A DNA stretch of 64,000 nucleotides from Actinomycetospora succinea (GCF_004363095.1 NZ_SNYO01000013.1:62001-126000), one strand, 5' to 3'. Shown: positions 1 through 10,780, numbered from the stretch's first letter. Translations and numbers: made by a program. Notes: generated from the sequence alone by a model not told the origin.

Positions 1-325
1 CGTAGCTGCGCCACCACTGCCCGGCGGCGTCGCGGCACTCGTACTGGAAGCGCACGGCGATCCGGTGCCCGCCGAAGGTCCACAGCGACTTGCGCAGCAC
101 GTAGTCGCGCTCGCGCTCCCACTTGCGGGCCAGGAACTCGACGACCTGCGCGCGCCCGGTGACCCACTCGTCGCGGTTCCGCCAGACCGTGTCCAGCGTG
201 TACGCGAGCGCGACCTTCTCCGGGTCGCGCGTGTTCCACGCGTTCTCCGCGGCGAGCACCTTCGCCCGCGCCGACTCCTCGTCGAACGGCGGGAACGGCG
301 GGCGGGGCTCCTCGGGGCTGCTCAT
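1..325 (-). CDS. DUF1348 / NTF2-like family protein (partial, C-terminus beyond window)
   Basis: The readable N-terminal 108 residues start [20 protein letters not shown] and continue with [29 protein letters not shown], a [12 protein letters not shown] stretch and [21 protein letters not shown]. This closely follows the DUF1348 branch of the nuclear transport factor 2-like fold, a cone-shaped small-molecule-binding domain of about 150 residues. The gene runs off the left edge, so roughly the last third is missing. It is divergent from ruvC. No catalytic role is established for the family, and none is proposed here. Confidence 0.85.
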   Translation of the reverse strand, partial: MSSPEEPRPPFPPFDEESARAKVLAAENAWNTRDPEKVALAYTLDTVWRNRDEWVTGRAQVVEFLARKWERERDYVLRKSLWTFGGHRIAVRFQYECRDAAGQWWRSY

Positions 326-465
326 GGCGGTCAGCATGCCGCGCCCGGAGATCACGGGCGACGTCATCGACCTCAACCGGTGGCGACGGTGCACCACGTC
401 GCCCCTGATCACCGGCGACACACCGGCACCGGGGGACGAACGCCGGTCTGCGGCCCGCCGCCGCG

Positions 466-471
466 TAGCGT
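466..471 (+). promoter_or_regulatory. -10 element of a probable leaderless ruvC promoter
   Basis: TAGCGT fits the actinobacterial TANNNT -10 pattern and ends 8 nt before the ruvC ATG. No Shine-Dalgarno sequence lies between them. Transcription would begin at or within a couple of bases of the start codon. No convincing -35 box is visible. Confidence 0.45.
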
Positions 472-479
472 CCCGCCCC

Positions 480-1076
480 ATGCGGGTGCTGGGCGTCGAC
501 CCCGGGCTGACGCGCTGCGGCCTCGGCGTGGTCGAGGGCGGCGGCGGGCGGGTCGTGCGCGCGGTCGCCGTCGACGTCGTCCGCACCCCGCCGGAGGCCG
601 AGGTGGCCGACCGGCTCGTCGCGGTCGCCGACACCGTCGAGGCCTGGATCGCCGAGCACCGGCCCGACGTCGTGGCCGTCGAGCGGGTGTTCGCCCAGCA
701 CAACGTGCGCACGGTGATGGGGACGGCGCAGGTCGGCGGGGTCGTCGCGCTGGTCGCCGGGCGCGCCGGCCTGCCGGTCGCGTTCCACACGCCCAGCGAG
801 GTCAAGGCCGCGGTGACGGGGTCCGGGCGCGCGGGCAAGGAGCAGGTCACGGCCATGGTCACGCGGGTGCTCGCGCTGGCCGAGGCCCCGCGTCCCGCCG
901 ACGCCGCCGACGCCCTCGCGCTCGCCGTCTGCCACTGCTGGCGCGCCCCGATGATCGCGCGCATGGCCGAGGCCGAGGCGCGCGCGGCCGAGGCCACCAA
1001 GCGTCATCGCGCCCGCCTCAAGGCCGCCCAGAAGGCCGCCGCACCCACGCCGGCAGTTCCGAAAGCCGGACGCTGA
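480..1076 (+). CDS. ruvC: Crossover junction endodeoxyribonuclease RuvC
   Basis: RuvC is the dimeric endonuclease that resolves Holliday junctions after RuvAB branch migration. The 198-residue product begins [14 protein letters not shown] and keeps the four acidic metal ligands at family spacing: Asp7, Glu68 (in VAVERVF), Asp141 and Asp144 (in [11 protein letters not shown]). The frame is open far upstream, but the ATG at 480 gives the canonical N-terminus and sits just after a TAGCGT -10 box. Beyond residue 160 a basic Ala/Lys/Arg-rich tail is typical of actinobacterial RuvC. Unusually, ruvA does not follow directly; a hydrolase gene intervenes. Confidence 0.97.
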   Translation: MRVLGVDPGLTRCGLGVVEGGGGRVVRAVAVDVVRTPPEAEVADRLVAVADTVEAWIAEHRPDVVAVERVFAQHNVRTVMGTAQVGGVVALVAGRAGLPVAFHTPSEVKAAVTGSGRAGKEQVTAMVTRVLALAEAPRPADAADALALAVCHCWRAPMIARMAEAEARAAEATKRHRARLKAAQKAAAPTPAVPKAGR

Positions 1077-1090
1077 GCACCACGGGGTGG

Positions 1091-1936
1091 GTGACGTCGT
1101 CGGACGGCACGGCGATCGCGGTCGAGACGGTCGGCGAGGGGCCGCCGCTCGTCCTGACGACCGGCGCGCTCCAGGGCCGCGCGAGCGTCCGCCTGCTCGC
1201 CGAGGCCCTCGCCGACCGCTTCACCGTGCACCTCTGGGACCGCCGGGGCCGCGGCGACAGCGGGGGAGTGCCCGACTCCGCCCGCGACCCGCTCGGGCCG
1301 GACGGCGCGGCGCTCGTGGCCGCCGAGGTCGCCGACCTGGAGGCCGTCGTCGCGGCCACGGGCGGCGCGCCGGCCCACTACGCCCACTCCGCGGGCGGGA
1401 TGCTCGTGCTCGAGGCGGTCCTGCGGGGCCTGCCGGCCACCCGGGTCGTCGCCCACGAACCCCCGTGGCGCGTGGACGGCGACGACCCGGGCCCGCGCCG
1501 CGACCTCGGCGCCGCCACGATGGCCGCCCTGCGCGCCGGCAGCCCGGACGACGCCGCGGCCGCGTTCCTCGGCGGGTTCCCGGCGGCCGCGCCCGCGCCG
1601 GTCGAGCGCCTGCGCCGGACCCCGTTCTGGGCCGGCACCGTCGCGCTCGCGCCGTCGCTGCCCCACGACGTCGCCCTCGTGGTGGGCGACCCCGTGCCGA
1701 CCGAGCGCGTCGCGGCGCTGGACATCCCGCTCCTCGCCCTCGACGGCGACCTCAGCCCCGCGTGGGTGCGGGCCGCGGTCGCCGCGCTGGCGGCCTCGGT
1801 CCCCGGCGCGGTGCACCGCACGCTGCCCGGGCAGGTCCACATCGTCACCCCGACCGTGCTCGCCCCCGTCCTCACCGGGTTCCTGGCCCCGGACGGGGGC
1901 GCGCCGGTGCGCGGCGCCGTCGGGGGCGGCCGGTAG
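1091..1936 (+). CDS. Alpha/beta-fold hydrolase
   Basis: A 281-residue alpha/beta hydrolase of unknown substrate. After [20 protein letters not shown] it shows the [10 protein letters not shown] loop, a nucleophile elbow with Ser100 (YAHSAGG) and a C-terminal LPGQVH that probably supplies the catalytic histidine. The GTG at 1091 is chosen because it begins the strand that matches the related hydrolase at 38114; no clear ribosome binding site is visible, and translation may be coupled to ruvC, whose stop is 14 nt upstream. It splits the usual ruvC-ruvA pair. The stop codon overlaps the ruvA promoter. Confidence 0.85.
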   Translation: MTSSDGTAIAVETVGEGPPLVLTTGALQGRASVRLLAEALADRFTVHLWDRRGRGDSGGVPDSARDPLGPDGAALVAAEVADLEAVVAATGGAPAHYAHSAGGMLVLEAVLRGLPATRVVAHEPPWRVDGDDPGPRRDLGAATMAALRAGSPDDAAAAFLGGFPAAAPAPVERLRRTPFWAGTVALAPSLPHDVALVVGDPVPTERVAALDIPLLALDGDLSPAWVRAAVAALAASVPGAVHRTLPGQVHIVTPTVLAPVLTGFLAPDGGAPVRGAVGGGR

Positions 1937-1955
1937 CCTTCGAACGCGTGTTCGC
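1934..1955 (+). promoter_or_regulatory. SOS (LexA) box with -10 element upstream of ruvA
   Basis: TCGAAC-GCGT-GTTCGC at 1940-1955 matches the actinobacterial LexA consensus (TCGAAC-N4-GTTCGA) in all but the last base. A TAGCCT hexamer at 1934-1939 abuts it, so bound LexA would cover the start region of a promoter whose -10 uses the hydrolase stop codon. Transcription would begin near 1946 and run into ruvA-ruvB. SOS control of ruv genes is established in other bacteria; here the box lies inside the cluster and not before ruvC. Confidence 0.72.
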
Positions 1956-1991
1956 TGCGGTGATGAGTCGCTCAGTCGGGAGGGTCCTGCC

Positions 1992-2596
1992 GTGATCTCG
2001 TCGGTGCGCGGGGAGGTCCTCGCGGTCGGGCTGGACCACGTGGTGGTCGAGGTCGGCGGGATCGGTCTCGCCGTGCAGGCCACGCCGTCCACGCTCGCGC
2101 GCCTGCGCCGCGGCCAGCCCGCGCGGCTCGACACCGCGCTGGTGGTCCGCGAGGACTCCCTGACCCTCTACGGGTTCGCCGACGCCGCCGAGCGCGAGCT
2201 GTTCCTGCTGCTCCAGACCGTGTCGGGCGTGGGTCCGCGGCTCGCGCTGGCCGCCCTCGCGGTGCTCGACCCGGCGGCGCTGAGCCACGCGCTCGCCGAC
2301 GGCAACATCACGACGCTGACCAGCGTCCCGGGCATCGGGCGCAAGGGCGCCGAGCGGCTGATCATCGAGTTGCGCGACAAGGTGGCCCCGCCGAGCGCTG
2401 CCGGCAGCGACGAGGACGTGCCCGCGTCGCCCGTGGCCGCCGGCACGCTGCGCGACCAGGTCGTCGAGGCGCTCGTCGGCCTCGGCTTCGCCGCCAAGCC
2501 GGCCGAGAAGGCCGTCGACGAGGTGCTCGGCGCGGACGGCCCGTCCGACTCCTCGGGCGTCCTGCGGGCGGCGCTGACGCGGCTGGGGCCGTCGCG

Positions 2597-2600
<4 letters not shown>
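1992..2600 (+). CDS. ruvA: Holliday junction branch migration protein RuvA
   Basis: RuvA binds the four-way junction as a tetramer and loads the RuvB motor. The product has 202 residues, the family size. Domain I starts [28 protein letters not shown]. Two helix-hairpin-helix motifs follow ([17 protein letters not shown] and [17 protein letters not shown]). After a short acidic linker the C-terminal RuvB-binding domain ends ALTRLGPSR. The GTG start has a GGGAGGG ribosome binding site 8 nt upstream, and the SOS box lies about 40 nt upstream. The last bases overlap the first possible ruvB start. Confidence 0.97.
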
Positions 2601-3706
<1,106 letters not shown>

Positions 3707-3775
3707 GCTGGCAGACTCGGAATCGGACAGTGCGGGGTGCGGAGACCGACGCGCCCGCCCGGTGAACGGAGAACG

Positions 3776-4246
3776 ATGGACCTGATCTTCCCCCTGCTCA
3801 TCCTGTTCATGATCGGGCTGGTGTTCATGTCCAGCCGTCAGCGCAAGAAGCAGGAGAACCAGCAGAAGGACCTGCAGAACAGCCTGCACGTCGGCGACGT
3901 CGTCGTCATGACGTCCGGCATCAGCGGCACGATCGTCGACACCGACGACGAGCGCACCATCGACCTCGAGATCGCCCCCGACGTCGTGACCACGTGGCTG
4001 CGTGCCGCGGTGCGCGAGAAGCTCGTGGCCGAGGACGCCGTCGTCGACGACGTCGACGACCACACCGAGGACGCGCTGCCGGAGTCGTCGGTGCCGACCG
4101 AGTCGACCCCGGTCGTCGAGGCCCCGGACACCACGGCCACGACGACCTCCGCCACGACCTCGACCGCGCCGAAGGCAGACACGAAGGACGCCGCGGACAC
4201 CAAGGCGGACACGACGGACAACGTGTCCTCGCCGCGCTCCTCCTGA
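3776..4246 (+). CDS. yajC: Preprotein translocase subunit YajC
   Basis: YajC is a small accessory subunit of the SecDF-YajC complex that assists SecYEG. The protein (156 residues) has a single N-terminal membrane helix (MDLIFPLLILFMIGLVFM), the basic SSRQRKKQENQQK segment and the conserved LHVGDVVVMTSGISGTIVDTDDE core. A Thr/Ala/Asp-rich disordered tail makes up the last third. The ATG at 3776 follows CGGAGAACG, a good ribosome binding site. It lies between ruvB and secD, as usual in actinobacteria. Confidence 0.93.
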   Translation: MDLIFPLLILFMIGLVFMSSRQRKKQENQQKDLQNSLHVGDVVVMTSGISGTIVDTDDERTIDLEIAPDVVTTWLRAAVREKLVAEDAVVDDVDDHTEDALPESSVPTESTPVVEAPDTTATTTSATTSTAPKADTKDAADTKADTTDNVSSPRSS

Positions 4247-4258
4247 CCCTCGTCAGGA
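4241..4258 (+). terminator. Small hairpin at the yajC stop
   Basis: TCCTGAC and GTCAGGA form a 7-bp stem with a 4-nt CCTC loop that includes the yajC stop codon. No T-run follows. It may attenuate read-through into secD or protect the 3' end. Support is limited to the dyad itself. Confidence 0.3.
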
Positions 4259-4361
4259 CCCTGAGCGGGCGGGGCGGCGCGGGGAGCGCCGGGCCCGCCG
4301 CCTACCCTCGCGTCGAGCCCCTCCCCGGCTGAACCCACCCGATCATCTGGAGCAACACAGC

Positions 4362-6176
4362 GTGGCCCCTCCGACCGTCCGCTTCCAGCCCGGGCGCTAC
4401 CTCGCCGCCTTCCTGGTGATCGTGGCCGCGCTCTACGGGCTGGTGTTCTTCACGGGGGACGGGTCGCCGACGCCGAAGCTCGGCATCGACCTGCAGGGCG
4501 GCACGCGCGTGACGCTCACGGCGCGCACCGAGACCGGCGCGGCGCCGACGCCCGACCAGCTCAACCTGGCGCGCACGATCATCGAGCAGCGCGTCAACGG
4601 GCTCGGCGTCAGCGGTGCCGAGGTGGTCCAGGACGGCAGCAACCTGGTGATCACGGTGCCGGGCCAGGAGGGCGACCAGGCGCGCTCGCTCGGGCAGACG
4701 GCGCGGCTGTACTTCCGCCCGGTGCTCGGCGGCCCGATCCCGGCCGGCCCGCAGCCGGGTCAACCCGGCCAGCCGGCCCAGCCCGGCGCGCCGCCGGGCC
4801 AGGGCACGGCCGAGCAGGGCGGGGCGAGCGGCGCCGGGACGCCCGGGCAGACCCCGGGTGGTCAGAGCGCGCCGATCGCCGCCCCGAACCAGCCGGCACC
4901 GAACCAGCCGGCACCGCCGCCCACGCCGCCGCCCGGGGGCGGGGACACGTCGCAGGACCCGCGCCAGGCCCAGGCCATTGCCGAGGCCAAGGCGACCCGC
5001 CAGAGCGAGGACCCCGCGGTCCAGGAGCAGGCGGCCCTGGCGCTGAACTGCGCGGTCGAGGACCCGCTGCGCGGCTACGACGACCCGACGAAGCCGCTGA
5101 TCGCCTGCAACCGCGAGGGCACCGAGAAGTACCTGCTCGGGCCGTCGATCCTCTCGGGCACCGACGTCGCGAGCGCGACGCCGAACCCGAACCCGCAGGG
5201 CGTCGGCTGGGTCATCAACCTCGCCTTCAAGGGCGGCCAGCCCGCGACGACCTGGGCCGACTACACGAGCGCGAACGTCAACAACTCGAACGCGGTCGTG
5301 CTCGACACGCAGGTGGTCTCGGCGCTGCGGATCCAGCAGCCGCTGCTCGACGGCAACGCGATGATCTCCGGTCAGTTCAACCAGGGCTCGGCCACCGACT
5401 TCGCGAACGTCCTGCGCTACGGCTCGCTGCCGCTGTCGTTCGACACCTCCGAGGCGCAGACCGTCTCGGCGACGCTGGGCCTCGCGTCCCTGCAGGCCGG
5501 GCTGATCGCGGGCGTCGTCGGGCTCGCGCTGGTGTTCATCTACTCGCTGTTCTACTACCGCGCGCTCGGCGTGCTGACCATCCTGTCGCTGATCCTGTCC
5601 GGCGCCGTCGTCTACGCCGTGCTCGTCCTGCTCGGGCGCACGATCGGCTTCACGCTCGACCTCGCCGGCGTCGCCGGGTTCATCGTCGCGATCGGCATCA
5701 CCGCCGACTCGTTCGTGATCTTCTTCGAACGGATCAAGGACGAGGTCCGCGACGGGCGAAGTTTCCGGTCGGCGGTACCGCGGGGCTGGACACGCGCCCG
5801 GCGCACCATCCTCTCCGGCGACGCCGTGAGCTTCCTCGCGGCCGTGGTGCTCTACGTGCTCGCCGTCGGCCAGGTCAAGGGCTTCGCCTTCACCCTGGGC
5901 ATGTCCACCGTCCTCGACCTCATCGTGGTCTTCCTCGTGACGCACCCGCTGCTCGCCCTCGCCTCGAACTCCAAGCTGTTCGCCAGCCCCGCGTGGTCCG
6001 GCCTCGGCCAGGTGGTGCACAACGCGCCGCGGGCCGGCGCGGCCGGGCCGCGGCCCGGCGGGCGCGGCAACACCCGCGGCGGTGCCCGTGACGGTGCCCG
6101 CGAGGGCGCCCGGTCCGGCGCCCGCAACGGTTCCGGCGCGTCGCGCACCCGCGCGGGACGCGGAGGTGACCGATGA
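4362..6176 (+). CDS. secD: Protein translocase subunit SecD
   Basis: SecD works with SecF to pull proteins through SecYEG using the proton gradient. The 604-residue product has an N-terminal helix (YLAAFLVIVAALYGLVFF), the hallmark GIDLQGGTRVTL strand near residue 40, a large extracytoplasmic domain and five C-terminal membrane helices. Two features are odd. A roughly 75-residue Pro/Gly/Gln-rich segment interrupts the extracytoplasmic domain at about residues 125-200, and the C-terminus ends in Gly-Ala-Arg repeats. The GTG at 4362 follows TGGAG and gives a normal N-terminus; the last 4 nt overlap secF. Confidence 0.95.
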   Translation: MAPPTVRFQPGRYLAAFLVIVAALYGLVFFTGDGSPTPKLGIDLQGGTRVTLTARTETGAAPTPDQLNLARTIIEQRVNGLGVSGAEVVQDGSNLVITVPGQEGDQARSLGQTARLYFRPVLGGPIPAGPQPGQPGQPAQPGAPPGQGTAEQGGASGAGTPGQTPGGQSAPIAAPNQPAPNQPAPPPTPPPGGGDTSQDPRQAQAIAEAKATRQSEDPAVQEQAALALNCAVEDPLRGYDDPTKPLIACNREGTEKYLLGPSILSGTDVASATPNPNPQGVGWVINLAFKGGQPATTWADYTSANVNNSNAVVLDTQVVSALRIQQPLLDGNAMISGQFNQGSATDFANVLRYGSLPLSFDTSEAQTVSATLGLASLQAGLIAGVVGLALVFIYSLFYYRALGVLTILSLILSGAVVYAVLVLLGRTIGFTLDLAGVAGFIVAIGITADSFVIFFERIKDEVRDGRSFRSAVPRGWTRARRTILSGDAVSFLAAVVLYVLAVGQVKGFAFTLGMSTVLDLIVVFLVTHPLLALASNSKLFASPAWSGLGQVVHNAPRAGAAGPRPGGRGNTRGGARDGAREGARSGARNGSGASRTRAGRGGDR

Positions 6177-7582
6177 CCCGCTCCACCGGACGCCCCGGCG
6201 GCCGTCGCCACGTCGAGGAACTGACCGGCGAGATGGCCGAGGACCGGCTCGACGGCAGGGACGAGGACAGGGACGACGAGGTCCTCGACGACGCCGACGA
6301 CGTCGACGACGTCGACGACGTCGACGAGGGCGCCGACGAGGCGCGTCCCCGCCCGGGCAAGAAGCCCAGCCGCCTCGACATGCTCTACCGCGGCAACGGC
6401 GGGCTCGACATCGTCGGGCGCTCGAAGACCTGGTACGCCGTCTTCGGTGCCGCGCTGGTCATCTGCATCCTCTCGATGGTCATCCGGGGCTTCAACTTCG
6501 GCATCGACTTCGAGGGCGGCACCAGCGTCCAGATGCCGGCGAACGGCGCGGGCGGCGTCGTGCAGACCGGCCAGGTCGAGCAGGTCTACGCCGAGTCGCT
6601 GGGCTTCCCGCCCACCTCGGTGCAGAGCGCGGGCCAGGGCGCGACGGCGACGATCATCATCCGGTCCGAGAGCCTGGACATCGGCCAGGTCATCGCCCTG
6701 CGCCAGGCGCTGTTCGACCGCTTCCAGCCGATCGGCAGCACCGGCGTCCCCGACCCGGCCGCGATCTCCGACAGCGCCGTCAGCGCGAGCTGGGGCGGCG
6801 AGATCACCCAGCAGGCGCTGATCGCCCTCGCGGTGTTCCTGGTGCTCGTGACCATCTATCTCTCGTTCTACTTCGAGAGACGCATGGCGTTCGCCGCGCT
6901 CATCGCGCTGGCGAACGACATCATCATCACCGCCGGCGTGTACTCGCTGGTCGGGTTCGAGGTCTCGCCGGCCACGGTGATCGGCCTGCTGACCATCCTC
7001 GGGTTCTCGCTCTACGACACGGTCGTCGTGTTCGACAAGGTCCGCGAGAACACCCGCGGCCTGCTCGGGCTCACGCGCCGCACCTACGCCGAGGCCGCGA
7101 ACCTGGCCGTCAACCAGACGCTGATGCGGTCGCTGAACACCTCGCTCATCGCCGCGCTCCCGCTGATCGGGCTGTTCGTGGTCGGCGTGGTGCTGCTCGG
7201 CGTCGGCGTTCTCGGCGACCTCGCGCTCGTCCAGCTCGTCGGCACGATCGTCGGCGCGGCGTCGTCGGTGCTGCTCGCGACGCCGATCGTCGTGGACCTC
7301 GCCATGCGCGACAAGCGCTGGATCGCCCAGGCGGACAAGGTCAGGGCGCGGCGGGCGAAGGCGGCGCGCAAGGCCGCAGGAGGTACCGGCGAGGCCGGTG
7401 CGGCCGGCGACGCCTCCGGGCCCTCCACCGACGTCCTCGACACCCGCGAGGTCGCCGCGGCCGGGGCGGGTCGCGCCCGGGCCGGCGGCACGAGCCGGGA
7501 GGCGGCGGCGTCCACCGCCCCGCGTCCGGGCGCGCGCCCGGCGGGCAAGACCGGCCGGCCCTCGGGCAAGCGGCGCAAGTGA
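6173..7582 (+). CDS. secF: Protein translocase subunit SecF
   Basis: SecF is the partner of SecD. The 469-residue product contains the signature FNFGIDFEGGTSVQMP after the first membrane helix, then an extracytoplasmic domain and five helices, including the conserved LTILGFSLYDTVVVFDKVREN. The N-terminal 60 residues are strikingly acidic, with a repeated DDVDDVDD tract encoded by a 9-bp tandem repeat. The C-terminal 90 residues are basic and Ala/Gly-rich. The ATG overlaps the secD stop (ATGA), so translation is coupled. The acidic head is much longer than usual and is probably disordered cytoplasmic sequence. Confidence 0.95.
   Translation: MTRSTGRPGGRRHVEELTGEMAEDRLDGRDEDRDDEVLDDADDVDDVDDVDEGADEARPRPGKKPSRLDMLYRGNGGLDIVGRSKTWYAVFGAALVICILSMVIRGFNFGIDFEGGTSVQMPANGAGGVVQTGQVEQVYAESLGFPPTSVQSAGQGATATIIIRSESLDIGQVIALRQALFDRFQPIGSTGVPDPAAISDSAVSASWGGEITQQALIALAVFLVLVTIYLSFYFERRMAFAALIALANDIIITAGVYSLVGFEVSPATVIGLLTILGFSLYDTVVVFDKVRENTRGLLGLTRRTYAEAANLAVNQTLMRSLNTSLIAALPLIGLFVVGVVLLGVGVLGDLALVQLVGTIVGAASSVLLATPIVVDLAMRDKRWIAQADKVRARRAKAARKAAGGTGEAGAAGDASGPSTDVLDTREVAAAGAGRARAGGTSREAAASTAPRPGARPAGKTGRPSGKRRK
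6296..6328 (+). repeat. 9-bp tandem repeat (GACGACGTC unit) inside secF
   Basis: About three and a half copies of GACGACGTC encode the acidic DDV repeats at the SecF N-terminus. Such an in-frame repeat can change length by slippage without breaking the gene. Confidence 0.7.
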
Positions 7583-8121
7583 CCGCACCGGAAGAAGCGA
7601 CCACCGACCTCGACGTGGTCGCCGGGCTCCTGCGCGACGTCCCCGACTTCCCGAGCCCCGGGATCCGGTTCTGGGACCTCAGCGCGCTGCTCGCCGACGG
7701 CCCGGGCCTCGCGGCGACGACGCGCCTGCTCGCCGCCCCCGGCGGGCCGGCGCCCGAGATCGTCGTCGGCATCGAGGCGCGGGGCTTCCTGCTCGGCGCG
7801 GCAGTGGCGCACTCGCTGGGCCTCGGCGTGGTGGCGGTCCGCAAGAAGGGCAAGCTCCCGATCGTCGCGGCGAGCGAGTCGTACGACCTCGAGTACGGGT
7901 CGGCGACGCTCGAGCTGCCCGCCGGCGTGCTGCGCCCCGGCGCGCGGGCCCTGCTCGTCGACGACGTCCTCGCCACCGGGGGCACCGCGGCGGCGGCGTG
8001 CGCGCTGGTCGAGGGTGCGGGCGCCACGGTGGCGGCGGTGTCGATGGTGCTCGAGCTGCCGGCCCTCGGCGGCCGCGAGCGCCTCGACGGGCACCGCGTG
8101 CACACCCTGCTGACCCGCTGA
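7579..8121 (+). CDS. apt: Adenine phosphoribosyltransferase
   Basis: Apt converts adenine and PRPP to AMP (purine salvage, cytoplasm). The 180-residue protein has the substrate-side motif VPDFPSPGIRFWDL, the flexible-loop region VVAVRKKGKLP, and the PRPP-binding signature ALLVDDVLATGGTAAAA. The GTG start overlaps the secF stop (GTGA), so it is translationally coupled to the sec genes. Position between secF and rel is the standard actinobacterial arrangement and links purine salvage to ppGpp metabolism. Confidence 0.95.
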   Translation: MTAPEEATTDLDVVAGLLRDVPDFPSPGIRFWDLSALLADGPGLAATTRLLAAPGGPAPEIVVGIEARGFLLGAAVAHSLGLGVVAVRKKGKLPIVAASESYDLEYGSATLELPAGVLRPGARALLVDDVLATGGTAAAACALVEGAGATVAAVSMVLELPALGGRERLDGHRVHTLLTR

Positions 8122-8260
8122 CCGCACGTCCGCGGACCGCCCGTCGCAGCGGCGTGACCTCGCCGTCGGCGCCGAACGGCGATCATCCACGCGCACCGAT
8201 CGTGGGCGACCGATGAGCCGATCGGAGCGCGACCGTCCGGACACACCGCCACCTCGGACG

Positions 8261-8266
8261 TATCCT
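8261..8266 (+). promoter_or_regulatory. Possible -10 element for rel
   Basis: TATCCT fits TANNNT and lies in the 232-nt gap between apt and rel, about 88 nt before the rel start. The matching -35 region is weak. The rest of the gap holds only short GC-rich dyads, and no recognised riboswitch. Confidence 0.3.
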
Positions 8267-8353
8267 GGATGGATTCCGGGCACGACGGCTCCCAGGACGG
8301 ACACCCCGTGACGACGGGGGCCGGTCGCCCGCCCGGTGGGAAGGGGACGACGC

Positions 8354-10777
8354 GTGAGCCAGGACGTCGACGCCGCGGGCACGCCGATCCCTCCTGACCA
8401 GGGCACGGACACCCCGCCGGACGCCCGCGAGGACGCCGTCCTCGACGCCGCCGGCCTCTCGCCCACGCCGCCCGTCAGCGCCACCCGCCCGCCGTCGGCG
8501 ACGCGCCGGGTCCGGGCGCGCATCGCCCGGCGCATCACCGCCCAGCGCTCCGGAGCCGTGAAGCCGGTGCTCGAGCCGCTGGCCGCCGTCCACCGCGAGC
8601 TGCACCCGTCGGCGGACATGGGCACGCTGCAGCGGGCCTACGACACCGCCGAGCGCTTCCACGACGGGCAGATGCGCAAGAGCGGCGACCCGTACATCAC
8701 CCACCCGCTGGCCGTCGCGACGATCCTGGGCGAGCTGGGGATGGACACGACGACGCTGGTCGCGGCGCTGCTGCACGACACCGTCGAGGACACCGCCTAC
8801 TCGCTCGACAAGCTCTCGGGCGACTTCGGGGCCGAGGTCGCCCACCTCGTCGACGGCGTCACCAAGCTCGACAAGGTCCAGCTCGGGGCGGCCGCCGAGG
8901 CCGAGACGATCCGCAAGATGGTCGTCGCGATGGCCCGCGACCCCCGGGTGCTCGTCATCAAGCTGGCCGACCGGCTGCACAACATGCGCACGATGCGCTT
9001 CCTCAAGCCGGAGAAGCAGGCCAAGAAGGCCCGCGAGACGCTCGAGGTGCTCGCGCCGCTGGCCCACCGCCTCGGGATGTCGACGGTCAAGTGGGAGCTC
9101 GAGGACCTCGCGTTCGCGATCCTGCACCCCAAGCGCTACGACGAGATCGTCCGCCTCGTCGCCGACCGCGCGCCGTCCCGCGACACCTACCTGCGCACGG
9201 TGATCGACGAGGTCTCCGGCCAGCTCACCGAGGCGCGGGTGAAGGCCGAGGTGCTCGGCCGCCCGAAGCACTACTACTCGATCTACCAGAAGATGATCGT
9301 CAAGGGTAAGGACTTCGACGACATCCACGACCTGGTGGGCGTGCGGGTGCTCGTCGAGGACGTGCGCGACTGCTACGCCGCGATGGGCATGGTCCACGCC
9401 CTGTGGCAGCCGATGCCCGGGCGGTTCAAGGACTACATCGCCCAGCCCCGGTTCGGGGTGTACCAGTCGCTGCACACGACGGTGATCGGGCCGGACGGGC
9501 AGCCGCTCGAGGTGCAGATCCGCACCCACGAGATGCACCGCACCGCCGAGTACGGGATCGCGGCGCACTGGCGCTACAAGGAGACGAAGGGCGCCCACAA
9601 GAACGGCTCGGGCTCGGCCGGCGACGGCACCCTCGAGCTCGACGAGATGGCCTGGATGCGCCAGCTGCTCGACTGGCAGCGGGAGGCCGCGGACCCCGGC
9701 GAGTTCCTCGAGTCCCTGCGCTACGACCTGGCCACCCGCGAAATCTTCGTGTTCACGCCCAAGGGCGACGTCATCACGCTGCCCAGCGGCTCCACGCCGG
9801 TCGACCTCGCCTACGCCGTGCACACCGAGGTCGGCAACAAGTGCATCGGCAGCCGCGTCAACGGCCGGCTGGTCGCCCTCGAGCGCGAGCTCGAGAACGG
9901 CGAGGTCGTCGAGATCTTCACGTCGAAGGCCGAGGGCGCCGGGCCGTCGCGCGACTGGCTGCAGTTCGTCGCCTCGCCGCGGGCCAAGCAGAAGATCAAG
10001 CAGTGGTTCGCCAAGGAGCGGCGCGAGGAGGCGATCGAGGCCGGCAAGGAGGCGATCACCCGCGAGGCGCGCCGCACCGGCCTGCCGCTGCAGCGCCTGG
10101 TCTCCGCCGACTCGATGACCGCGCTGGCCCACGAGCTGCGCTACCAGGACGTCTCAGCGCTCTACGCGGCGGTCGGCGAGCACCACGTGTCCGCCCGCCA
10201 CGTGGTGCAGCGCCTCGTCGCCCTGCTCGGCGGCGTCGAGCAGAACGAGGAGGAGCTCGCCGACCGCGCGACCCCCTCGACGGTGCAGCGCCGGCGCGGC
10301 ACCGGCGACGTCGGCGTCGTCATCGACGACATGGACGAGGGCGACAGCTCGTCCGACGTGTGGATCAAGCTGGCGCGCTGCTGCACCCCGGTGCCCGGCG
10401 ACGGCATCCTCGGCTTCATCACCCGCGGCGGCGGGGTCAGCGTGCACCGCACCGACTGCACCAACGCCGACGAGCTGCGCAGCGAGCCGGAGCGCCTGGT
10501 CAACGTCCACTGGGCCTCCTCGTCGAGCGCGCTGTTCCTCGTCGCGATCCAGGCCGAGGCGCTCGACCGGCACCGCCTGCTCTCCGACATCACCAAGGTC
10601 CTCGCCGACGAGAAGGTCAACATCCTGTCGGCGTCGGTCACCACGTCCCGCGACCGCGTGGCGGTCAGCCGGTTCTCCTTCGAGATGGGCGACCCGAAGC
10701 ACCTCGGGCACGTGCTCAAGGCGGTCCGCAACGTCGAGGGCGTCTACGACGTGTACCGGGTGACCTCGGCGAGCTGA
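8354..10777 (+). CDS. relA: RelA/SpoT family (p)ppGpp synthetase/hydrolase
   Basis: A long bifunctional Rel enzyme (807 residues) for making and degrading (p)ppGpp. In order: an HD hydrolase domain with [12 protein letters not shown] and LLHDTVEDT; the synthetase domain ([50 protein letters not shown]); a TGS domain ([17 protein letters not shown]); a zinc-finger-like CCTPVPGD region; and a C-terminal ACT domain ([20 protein letters not shown]). The GTG at 8354 is chosen because AAGGGG lies 7 nt upstream; a GTG 18 nt earlier is possible. The intact HD residues suggest both activities are retained. Confidence 0.96.
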   Translation: MSQDVDAAGTPIPPDQGTDTPPDAREDAVLDAAGLSPTPPVSATRPPSATRRVRARIARRITAQRSGAVKPVLEPLAAVHRELHPSADMGTLQRAYDTAERFHDGQMRKSGDPYITHPLAVATILGELGMDTTTLVAALLHDTVEDTAYSLDKLSGDFGAEVAHLVDGVTKLDKVQLGAAAEAETIRKMVVAMARDPRVLVIKLADRLHNMRTMRFLKPEKQAKKARETLEVLAPLAHRLGMSTVKWELEDLAFAILHPKRYDEIVRLVADRAPSRDTYLRTVIDEVSGQLTEARVKAEVLGRPKHYYSIYQKMIVKGKDFDDIHDLVGVRVLVEDVRDCYAAMGMVHALWQPMPGRFKDYIAQPRFGVYQSLHTTVIGPDGQPLEVQIRTHEMHRTAEYGIAAHWRYKETKGAHKNGSGSAGDGTLELDEMAWMRQLLDWQREAADPGEFLESLRYDLATREIFVFTPKGDVITLPSGSTPVDLAYAVHTEVGNKCIGSRVNGRLVALERELENGEVVEIFTSKAEGAGPSRDWLQFVASPRAKQKIKQWFAKERREEAIEAGKEAITREARRTGLPLQRLVSADSMTALAHELRYQDVSALYAAVGEHHVSARHVVQRLVALLGGVEQNEEELADRATPSTVQRRRGTGDVGVVIDDMDEGDSSSDVWIKLARCCTPVPGDGILGFITRGGGVSVHRTDCTNADELRSEPERLVNVHWASSSSALFLVAIQAEALDRHRLLSDITKVLADEKVNILSASVTTSRDRVAVSRFSFEMGDPKHLGHVLKAVRNVEGVYDVYRVTSAS

Positions 10778-10780
10778 CCC

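Noticed and set aside
436-451. Possible LexA box before ruvC (CGAAC-GCCG-GTCTG)
   Set aside because: The right half-site departs from GTTCG at several positions; the site before ruvA is far better.
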